Shown: one piece after another, positions 44,378 to 55,880 of the stretch
Position numbering within the stretch: the first letter of the stretch is position 1
Layout of the letters: each line of letters starts with the position of its first letter
Program-made: the position numbers and the translations under genes
Assembly (NCBI GenBank): GCA_023374025.1
Contig: SIJG01000027.1
Coordinates: 300,722 to 364,721 of the forward strand
Direction of reading: 5' to 3'
Length of the DNA stretch: 64,000 bases
Source: Heterodera schachtii
Taxonomy: Eukaryota; Nematoda; Chromadorea; Rhabditida; Heteroderidae
The notes under the pieces: model-generated
Database searches by the model: none
What the model saw: the letters and a program-made list of their open reading frames with translations, nothing else
What the model was told of the DNA's origin: nothing

Positions 44378-44599
44378 TTACATAAAAAAATAAAAATAAT
44401 TAGAAAAAAGCAAATAATAATTAATTGCAAAATAAAAAGCATTATCAAAAAATGAAAATTTCTATTATATGTATTAAAGATGCATAAATTTTACATTTTC
44501 AGCTTAAAAATAGGTAATCATAATTTCTTTTTTTTGGATACAAAATTGTTCTTTTTTTTCATTTGTCCTTCGATTGGCCATTCGTTTGTTCTCTTTTCG

Positions 44600-46406
44600 T
44601 CAACGGTTCATCCAATATTTCTTTAAGTCCCTCTTATTTTTCAATGCTTCTTCTTCTTCCGCCATTATCTCTTCGAGCGCTGTTTTTCGTTTTTGGCCCG
44701 CTATAATTAAAAAAAGTAACATTTTGTTGGAATTTATCCTCTCTCCTCCCATAATATCTTTTTCCACTCACCAACTGCTGCTGACGTTGGTTTTGCTGTG
44801 CTTCCATTTCCCCTTGCATTCTGTCGTGAAGTGCCCGGCTTCTCCGACTCGCGCAAAAACACATTTTTGGAATCTGCTAAAATTTAAAAATATAAAGGTA
44901 AATGAAGTTTTAACCCAAACGCACCCCCGCCAATTTTGAAAAATGCCGTCGTCGTTGGCTTTACGTCGGCAATCATCGGCTTCTTCATGCCAAGGGAAAA
45001 TGCGATTTTCGTGTCGTCGTTACGAATCAATTCCTGCGGCTCTTTGGCGACTTCGTCTCCGTCCTCCGTGTCCTGCTTCTCCTTGGCTCTAAAAGTGGAG
45101 GATTTTCATACGAATTTTCGGCATTTCAAATGCCTTTGGTCCCCCCTTTTCCGCTTGCCTTTCGATTTGTCTCTGCAACTGTTCCTGCATTCGCTCCTCG
45201 TCGTCCTTTTCCTGTTTGGCGCGCTGCTGCAACTTCTGACGACGCAACTCCTCCTCCTGGTCAATGTATTGAATGTGCCAACCTAAAAATTTGTTAAAAT
45301 AAGTGAAAACTAATCCATCCGCCACACCTTTCTCATTCTCGTCAATTTTACACTTGCCGGACTTGCCCAAATACATCACAAAGCCGGTCAAAGTGTGCCA
45401 CACCGTCGAGTTCATGTGCACATGGCCTTTGTCTTTAATCTGATGGGGGAAGGGAAGTAATGAAAGATTTTCAAATAAATTAAACTCACATATTCCTGGT
45501 ACACTTCGTTGGCACGGATGCGTTTTGAACCAAAAGTGTGACGAAGAATCTAACAAAAGGAAACATTTTCTTAGAAAACAATCAAAGTTTTGGGATAAAA
45601 GTGACAATTTTAGTATTTTTTGTTTTAGAAAACATTTTTATTTTGATAGTAATTCAACTTTTATAATCTCGGAAATCAATGTGCTGAAATTCCGTTAAGA
45701 ATTCCAAAATTTTCCTTTGAGTCGCCTATAAAAACCCTAAATTTTTCTCAAAAATTGGCTCAAATCGCAAAATTTGATCATTTTATGGTAAAAATAGGTT
45801 AACAAATTGCACTTAAATTTTCAAAATTTTGCCCTGGCGCCACCTCGGATCCCCCCACCCCCCCCCCATTCGCTAATGTTTTTTTGGAAAAAGTGCGCCA
45901 AAAAGTGATGTGAAAAGCAGCAAAAAATCCACCGAGCAAAAATTTACTAAATAGTCGATCGCAAAAAATCTTTCTCTGACCCTCCCCCCCCCCCATTCCC
46001 AAATTTGTAAATCCCCAGCTGCAAAAGTGCCGTTTTGTCCATTCCTCCGCCCATTTTTTGCTCACGTGCATAAAATTGCTCTCAAATTCGCGGCTGAACT
46101 GGCGCAGATACGAGTTTTGATTTTCCGCAAAAAGCAACAGTTGTCGCTGGTGACTTTCGCTCATCATGTGACATTTGAAGCCGTTCTGATCCCGGCACTG
46201 TTTCTGGCACATTTGGCAGAACCATTTGAGCTTTTGGAGCCCTTTGGCCTGAAAAGGAAAACTTTAATTAAGTGACAACACGACGGAATGAAAATGGCCA
46301 AAAACAAACAACAAATCATTGTCCAATTCGCATTTTGAAAATATAAATTTGTCACCTTTGAACGGTTGGCAATTTCTTTCGGCGTTCCCTTCTCGTGTTT
46401 TGGCAT
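44600..46406 (-). CDS. KIN: KIN17 DNA/RNA-binding zinc-finger protein, C-terminally short
   Basis: Eight exons sum to 945 nt (314 aa): 46406-46356, 46248-46066, 45549-45490, 45439-45328, 45282-45112, 45086-44925, 44876-44772, 44700-44600. The N-terminal TPKEIANRSK, the C2H2 finger CQMCQKQCRDQNGFKCHMMS followed by ESHQRQLLLFAEN, and the winged-helix region HVHMNSTVWHTLTGFVMYLG are strongly conserved with human KIN. A long Glu/Arg/Gln coiled coil follows. The protein ends ALEEIMAEEEE...KKYWMNR. Human KIN (393 aa) continues past this point with SH3-like KOW domains, which are absent here. KIN17 acts in DNA replication/repair and in spliceosome-associated RNA metabolism. SURF6 ends 213 bp upstream. 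Confidence 0.93.
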
Positions 46407-46619
46407 TTTCAGCAGTCGAACCGATTAAACTTCCTTTCTTAATTTATTTTGCAAAAATAAAATGAACAACTTGCTAAATTCATAATTAATTAATTAACGC
46501 GTTCTTCAACTTGTGGGATGTTGGTAATATTTGCGGACTTAAAATGTTTATTTTTAACACCCTTTTATAAACATAAAAAATTCGACTCATTTGTCAATTC
46601 GGTGGTTGGTCTGTGTCTC

Positions 46620-47782
46620 TCACTTTCTCTTTCTCTTCCCTCTGTTCTTTTCCGTCTGCTGTCTCTTTCTCTTCTCCACATTCTCTCGCTTCTTCTCCGC
46701 CCTCCTCTCCTTCACTGTTTCCACCGTTTGCTTCCGTTCCTCCCATTTTCGCTTCTTTCGCTGTTTGTTTTTCGCCTTTCTGACCACTCCCTTCCTCAGC
46801 AAGTCAACATTGTCCTGAAAACAAATGCTCCTTTGTCCAGGTTTAATCCGCAGATAACTTTTTATTTATATTACCCTCGATTTTAGACAAAGGCAAAGAA
46901 TTGTGGTCCCTAATTCAACTTTTTTTTTATTTCGGGCTCAAAGATCATGCAAACTGCGCATTTTTAACCAATTAACAATTAAGATTTTTTGCATCAAAAT
47001 AAATGTTAAATGAATTTGGAGCTTTATCCCAGAAAAATACATTTGGAAAAAAAACATTTTGTTCGAATTAGGGCCCGGAATTGGGCAAATCCAAGTTTAG
47101 ATTCGCGCATCATCCTCGAAACTCCATGAAATTGGATTTTAAACAGAAAAAAAAAGTAGTTAAGGACCACAATTCTTTACACTGACCCTATTTTTATTCA
47201 AAAAAAACATTAAAAATTTTGTGTACGATTTGCCTTTTCCATGGCTCCTTTTTTAGCCCCCCCCCCCCAACACTTTTCACTCCTTTTCCTTTCGTCCGTC
47301 CGTCTCACCTTAACTTTTTGTCCCGCCGCTCTCCGAAACGCGCGTTCCCACGCGACGTTTCGCTCCACACATTTCGCTTTCTGTGGGTTTTGCGTCCGAA
47401 TGCGTTCCATCCGTTGCCCGCGCTTCTCCGCCTTTTCCAACAGTCGGCGACAGTCGCGGCCGGTGAATTTGTTGCGTTTGTCTCGCCGCGTTTCGCACTA
47501 AAAAGTGAAAACCAATGCAATTAAATCCAAGCAAAGTTCACCATGGCCACAAACAAACCCAACGAAACAAAAACTTTTCATTTTTTGGCAATTTCGATGA
47601 TGCACAAAAATAAAATCCGATATAACAAATTGGCCAATGAATTCTCAAATGCCCAATTGGCCTGGTCCCTTTTTGCCCATTTATCCGGCGGTTTTTCCGA
47701 CCTTATCCTCGTGGAGGACGAAACGAAAGTTTGAGAAGGCAAACTGCTGCTTGGGCTTGTCGTCGACAGATTCGGCTTCCAT
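46620..47782 (-). CDS. SURF6: SURF6/RRP14-type nucleolar ribosome-biogenesis protein
   Basis: Three exons (47782-47702, 47497-47309, 46814-46620) sum to 465 nt and 154 aa. The protein is almost only the Surf6 domain: FSNFRF, KRNKFTGRD..RLLEKAEKR, then WERAFRRAAGQKVK followed by DNVDLLRKG, and a Lys/Arg/Glu-rich helical end (KRKWEERKQTVETVKERRAE). SURF6/Rrp14 is a nucleolar factor for 40S and 60S assembly. Animal homologues usually carry a longer basic N-terminus, so either an upstream exon was missed or the gene is short in this lineage. Intron 2 holds a foldback repeat. It lies between MIGA (304 bp upstream) and KIN17. Confidence 0.85.
46879..47191. repeat. Inverted-repeat element in SURF6 intron 2
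   Basis: AAAGAATTGTGGTCCCTAA at the left is matched by TTAAGGACCACAATTCTTT at the right, and A/T tracts extend the pairing. The interior is AT-rich with no ORF. It fills most of the intron, as in the RPS13 and cysteine-rich genes. Confidence 0.75.
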
Positions 47783-48086
47783 TGATTGCTTTTTCGTAAT
47801 TACCAGTAACAAATAGCATAAATTTAAAATTGATTCAAAATTTTGGCTATTTTTCCGAAAGCAGGACAAAAAAAATCATTGACCCTACGTTTTACAGCAA
47901 ACAAATCAAAAAGTGAAACGAAACAAAAGCAAATGAGCAAACTTAATATCTTGAAAAAACTGAGAATCATTTCATTTTTATGAGACGGACAAAAAAAGTG
48001 ATCAAATGAATGGGCAAAAGAACGGAAACAGCTAAAAGCAACAAAAATAAACAAAATCATCGAAGAATTATTCTCACTGCTGATGA

Positions 48087-51037
48087 TCAGACAGGCAAAA
48101 GTTCGTTGCTGAGTTTGACCTGAAAAATGAGCAAATGGAGAATTTAGCAAATATTATATGACAAATAAGGCAAAAAAGGAGGAAAAGTTAGCCAAGAATC
48201 GTGAAACCATCTCTGCTGATCGAAATTCCAAATAAATTTCGGAAATTTAAATTTGTGGGAGGAATTATTACATGAAAATGCTATAAAAAAAGAAAAGTGC
48301 AAATGTGTCCACCTTCAACAAGTCAATGCGATCCGTTAACAGTTTCTTCACATCTTCCGTTAACTGTTCGGCCGTTGTGTAACGGACTTTGGTCGGATTG
48401 AAAATGTCGACAACAAAGCCACAAACTTGCTCCTACAATTTAATTATTAATCCAAATAAATTTGGGCAAGCCGTTAAAAATGTCTTTTTACTAAAAACGC
48501 AATTAAAAGACGGAACCTTAAAGTACACACAGAGTTCCTGGAACTCTTTGTCACTTCCGCCGAGCAGTCCCATGGTCAGTGAGCCGGTGATCACTTGGGA
48601 AATGTCGTAGAAATGGGCGATGAATCCGTTTTTGACCTGTGATAAGAAATTCATTTTGTAAAAGTGTGTCACTCTTTTGGTTTCAAATTTCGGTCACTTG
48701 CAGTCGCTGTCGCTTCGTTTTGATCATCGACCAAATCAAACTGTTCAGCGTCGACTGTTTCATTGACGTGGAGATGAACCCGTTTCTGAGCAGCGCGGCG
48801 ATTGCGGACGGCGGTTTTTGCACGTCTAAAAAGGCACAGACAGCAATAAATGAATAGAGCAGGGACGAATTATATATTACAATTAAATTAATTCTTTATA
48901 AGAAATACTCAAGAATTTTTGGAGAATTTTCCTAGCGTTTTCCAAAAGATCGTCGAAATTTTTTTTCTTGAAATGTTTCATGAAAACGATCCCAATTCGG
49001 CAAATCTACCTTCGAACGCGTCCAAAATAATCATGTCGAACAGCACATCCCACAGATTTGTGGTGTCGATTTTGCGCAATTTAAGCTCCTCGCAAATTGT
49101 CGAGAAATTTTTATCATCCAACAGAAAGGCAATCATTCGATCATAAACCTAAAATAGTAAATATTTGCAAAATAAAAGACTTTATCCCTTCATCTTTGGG
49201 TATTTTGTTTATTTATTGAATTAAAAAAAAGAAATTACAGCGAAAAAGTCGGCCGGTTCTTTTTTATCATGGCGAAGCAAATCGGCGATGATAATGCGTC
49301 CGGATTGGATAAGCCACTGAAAGACAAAAGAAAGTGAGAAAATGCACTTGCAAATTTGTCATCCCTCTCTTTCTCTCTTCTCTCGCCCTTTCACTCTCGC
49401 CCTCTTTCCCCTCTGTAATCTCTCTTTTCGCCCACTCTCTCTTCCCCTTTCCCCTATGTGCCCCCTTTATTTGGCCACCTGAATCGTTTGCGGTTCGTCC
49501 ATTATCTGACGAAAGGCGAGACGAATCCCGTAAAGTTTGGCTGCAAAGTCTTGTTCAGATTCACATGCGCAAGATTCTGCCCTAAAAGTTAGGGGAATTC
49601 TTTAAAAAAAACATTTAAAATTTTCATAAATTCTTTGAACTTAAGTAGTTTAATTTGCCCGACTTTAAATGTTTGTGCCCATCTAATTTCATGGCTTACA
49701 ATTAGTCGGACCGACCTGCTCTTTCGAAATTGCACTTCCCCCCGCTGCACCACCTCAAGTCCTTGCTTGTACAGGCCCATCAAACTTTGGTCAATGCTCA
49801 GCGACGACTGACGCTCTTCGCCCAGCGGCGGTTGGGGCACACCGACCTAAAAGAGAAAGTTTTTAAAATTAAAACTGTTCCTTTGGCAAAGTCCGAATGC
49901 AAAAATGACGCAACAATTAGCTTTAATTTAGCAAAGGCATTGCTTTAAAAGGGAATGAATGATAAACAGCAGAAGCCCAACCATTCCCATGCGTCTTATT
50001 CCAATCGTTTGTTCGTCTGCCCAACGAACAGTCGCAGATTAATTATTTTTTCCCTTTTGACAATTCCCTCTCTCCATTTTTTTATTCTTAAGTTCGCCCT
50101 TTTGCTGCTGATTTTGCTTTTAATGTTCCGACATGGATATTGAATTATTGAAAATAGTCTCGTTGCCTGAAGCCTAAAAACAAACTCATACGAATTCGTC
50201 ATAAGCAGAAATGAAAGAGTTGTCCGACAGCACTGACAAAGTGCCGGCCCCGCCAGTACGGCAGCACATAATGCTTTTCGCGTGCCACACCGACCGTGCG
50301 ATGTCCTCGGTGGACACCTGCAAAAAAAAAAAATCCAAAGTGATTCGTTTAGTGGCATATCTCCAAAATAAATTCCAAAATGAAAAAACTAACGCACCCT
50401 TTTGAGAAAGTCTTCGTTGACATATTTCTGCAAATCGCTGTATACTCCGCGCAGTCGGGCGATGATTGATGCGATTAGGTCGTATTTTCCGCGTCCAAAT
50501 TCGGATTGGAATTTGTTCGGCTCCAACTCGGCCAACAAAAGCTCCAAACTGTCAATGGCGGCGTTCAAAGAACTGATATCTGGAAAAAGACTAAATAAAT
50601 TTGAAGAGTTTCAGGCATTTCAGTTAGTTTGGGAGAATTGCCCGCAAAAAAAGAAACCCTAAAATGGTGTATTAGGGATTTTATTATAAATATTATAGAT
50701 AAAGTGGAGCGGGAAAATAATTCGAGCTGAATGATCCAATCCCATTATTAGTGATTGTAAAAGGCAATTATTGGCATTTTTTCCGTTTTTTGTTTTACGC
50801 TCACCGATTTCACAACGTTCCGAAAGTTTCCATTTTTCATTGCGCAATCGTGGCAATTTCTTTCCGCTTCTTTCAGCGAAGAAATACCTAAACAAATGTG
50901 AGAGGCGAATCCATGGGTTGTGCCTTCCATTTTCACCTCCAAAATGCTTGGATGGCGAACACAGAAACGCCAACTCCGACACCAATGAGCAACAATCGTC
51001 GAGGCTGTCCACACACAATGCTCACAAATTCGCTCAT
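48087..51037 (-). CDS. MIGA: Mitoguardin (MIGA/FAM73) mitochondrial outer-membrane protein
   Basis: Twelve exons sum to 1344 nt (447 aa): 51037-50937, 50887-50805, 50579-50398, 50317-50192, 49846-49716, 49581-49479, 49316-49239, 49148-49010, 48825-48698, 48636-48517, 48432-48313, 48119-48087. An N-terminal membrane segment (RRLLLIGVGVGVSVFAIQAF) precedes the lipid-transfer domain. Matches to human MIGA include KLYGIRLAFRQIMDE, NLWDVLFDMIILDAFE, PPSAIAALLRNGFIS, GFIAHFYDISQVITGSLT and VRYTTAEQLTEDV. SFISAYDEF in exon 4 looks like the FFAT motif with which MIGA binds VAP at ER contacts. Mitoguardins tether mitochondria to ER or lipid droplets and promote fusion. It is the first gene of a same-strand cluster MIGA-SURF6-KIN17-PIN4. 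Confidence 0.93.
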
Positions 51038-51194
51038 CTTATCAAATTGGCAAGCGATTTATGTGACAATGGGAAATGCAACTGTTTTAATAAGGCCTAA
51101 AAAGAAACCAAGGAAAATTTCTGCTAATTTTTCGATTTTCCATGCTTAATATGCTTTCTGTGCTTAATTTTTGTATTTTACTTAATAAATGCTA

Positions 51195-51840
51195 CATACA
51201 TTTTTTAGGGGGGGGTCGACCCCCCCCCCTCGCTCGCAAAGAGGGCCAGCGAGGGGGGGGGGTTCGCAGCGAAGGGGGGGCCGGTGTAAAAGAGGTGGGG
51301 GGGAGGGGGTCCGCAGCGAGGGGGGGTCGCAAATTTTGAAAAATTTCTTAATAAATTCATTAAAAATCCAAAAAAATTTCCCCGGCGGCGCCTAGCGGCA
51401 CCGCCGGAACCCAAAAATCCCAATTTTTCTTAAAAAAATGGCTTAAAATCGCAAAAATAGGCCATTTTTTGGTGAAAATCTGTTAACAAATCGCATTAAA
51501 AATTACAAAATTTTTCCCGGCGGCGCCTATCGGCACCGCCGGCCCCCTTGTTTCCAAAAATTTTTTGGAAAAACCCAATTTTTCTTAAAAAAATGGCTTA
51601 AAATCGCAAAAATAGGCCATTTTTTGGTGAAAATCTGTTAACAAATCGCATTAAAAATTACAAAATTTTTCCCGGCGGCGCCTATCGGCACCGCCGGCCC
51701 CCTTGTTTCCAAAAATTTTTTGGAAAAACCGCGCCGAAAAAAAACTGTTTTTTGAAAAGCAAAAAAAAAAAAAAAAAGGTCTTCGGCGGCCGACCCCCCT
51801 TCGCAAATTTTTTGGCCGACCCACCCCCCTTTTTTATGTA
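51195..51840. repeat. Tandem and G-rich repeat block
   Basis: Begins with many poly-G/poly-C runs around TCGCAGCGA words (51209-51330). It continues as at least two tandem units of about 154 bp containing AAAAAAATGGCTTAAAATCG, TTTTTCCCGGCGGCGCCTA and CCGCCGGCCCCCTTG. A diverged copy of the unit lies in a KIN17 intron at about 45735-45850. Non-coding. Confidence 0.8.
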
Positions 51841-51859
51841 TGAAATGCTATAGTAAAAG

Positions 51860-52480
51860 AGACGATACTTTTCCGTTTTGCGCCTACACCACAAATCCAC
51901 GGTGCGCGCCCCCTTTGTTGACATTTTTTAAAATTTTGTGGTGTAGGCGCAAAATGGAAAAGTACCAAAGAGACAAAGAAATAGTACGCTAAAAAGAGAG
52001 GTTTTTTTTCTCTGCCTCTATTTATTGGCTCATCTCTTCCAAATTGGATAATTTGGTATCATTCGAAAGCTCATGAAGAGAAGAAATTTTTTACAAATGA
52101 AAGCAATTTGATTGAATAAAGTTATGGTCATTTCAAATTTACAGTGAGTTAGAGACATGGAAATAGCACGCAAAAAAAGAGAGAGAAAGTAGTTCAAAAT
52201 TTTCATCATCCCATAACTTTTTAGCTGACCTTTTTTTTGCTCTTAAAAACCGTTAGATTTTGTTCGTAAATTTTTTCTCTATCGATATGCAAAATTTAAA
52301 GAAAATCTGTAAGGCGGAAAAAAAAGTTTTAATAGAGCAAAATGAATTGCGGGTTTTCTCTATTAACAGAGATTAAAAAAAAATAATACGACAAAATGAA
52401 AGATGTTATTTTTTCTGCACTCACTCTTTATTGATACATGTGTCGTTTTTTGAGTTGTGTGTCGAAACATACCAAAAACA
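51860..52480. repeat. Diverged repeat with inverted GTGGTGTAGGCGCAAAA ends
   Basis: At 51866-51970 the sequence TTTTGCGCCTACACCAC faces its inverse GTGGTGTAGGCGCAAAA about 50 bp away, forming a hairpin. Downstream to 52480 are AT-rich sequences with GGTATCATTCGAAAGCTC, the motif shared with the foldback elements in this window. This is the upstream region of GPI. Confidence 0.6.
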
Positions 52481-52596
52481 TTTTTGAGAGTCTATAAAAT
52501 GGATGTATTCATGCAAGTTCTATCATTCGTTATTTTTTTTCATTTTTTGTTTTAAATTCAGAATTTTTTTTTCTCTTCCATTTTCAGCGTTTTAAA

Positions 52597-54854
<2,258 letters not shown>

Positions 54855-55142
54855 TGGCTAAACTATGCTAATTGATCGCCATAGGTGTTTGATAATTGTT
54901 ACAATTATATTGTCTACATTTGTAAGTGTTCGCTTTAATTGCTGTGATAAATAAGAGAATAGGATGAATCGGTGCTCTTTGTTTTCCTTCCATTTTATGT
55001 TTGAAAGTGATGGTGTTGTCGTCAATTCATCATTCTTTTTGTTCGCTATTGCCTTCATTTTCCCGTGTCTTTCTCCCACTCCTCCGCGTTGGTTCTCCAC
55101 CAAAGTCGTACTCTCTCGTCCTCCCTCTTCTCTGTCTGTCTA

Positions 55143-55520
55143 CCAAATTCTCTGGTGACCGTAATCCCTCTGCACTTTTCTGCCCTGGGACGTGTCGGGT
55201 GCCACCGGCGTCGTCCGCCGTCCGTCGGCATTGTCCGTCTGCTGCTGATGGATCAGTGCGCCCGCCTGGTCACGTTGGGCAGCAGGGAGCTGAACATAGA
55301 CAAAATCGAATCAACATCAGTGTTTTGCCAATTTGTAAAATGCCAATTAAATTTGGCAAGTGTCTGTTTTTCTCCCCCCCCCCCCCCTAATTTGGCATTT
55401 TTCTGACCGGCGACAGTCGGCTGCTCATCGGCGGCTGCCCATTGTACTGTTCGTTTACCGACCGGCGGTGTCTCTCCAGCGCGGTCATCGGCCGTAGTCG
55501 GTCGTCCCCAGCAGAAGACA
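55143..55520 (-). CDS. Putative last two exons of an unidentified gene
   Basis: On the minus strand, exon about 55513-55406 follows a TTTGTAAG acceptor and encodes a hydrophilic segment with MTALERHRRSVNEQYNG. It ends at a GTCAGA donor in phase 0. The next exon, from about 55295 after TGTTCAG, is also in phase 0, contains LPAAQRDQAGALIHQQQ and stops at 55143. I recognise no family. The exons lie between the convergent ends of GPI and calpain and could be an independent short gene or an alternative calpain 3' end. The + strand frames over the same bases have no splice signals. Confidence 0.3.
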
Positions 55521-55880
55521 CCTTACAAATTAACCCAATTTAACGCATTTTGAAATGCCCTTTCCCCCTTAGCATTGACCACTTTTCTGGCTTAATGCCC
55601 TCAAAAAATGAGGGGAAGACAACGAATCAGTGTTTTGCCAAAGTTGAAAGCGTCAAAGTGTTCCACACTCAAACGAACCCCCCCCCCCCCCCGCCCACAA
55701 ATTTATTGGAAGACGATTAAAATATATTTTATACTAATTGAAAATGTAAAAAAAGACGACTGGGGAAGCAAAAGTTGGCATTGAGAAAATGTGAAAATAA
55801 GTTTGGTGGGAAAAGCTTATGTAGTTAGTAGGCAGAAGCACTGTGTCCGTCAATGCCGGGACGCCAATTCAACGGACACG
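55521..55880. other. Calpain 3' flank, no gene seen
   Basis: Contains a poly-C run of 15 at about 55678-55692 and otherwise unremarkable AT-rich sequence, probably 3'UTR of the calpain gene. Confidence 0.5.
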
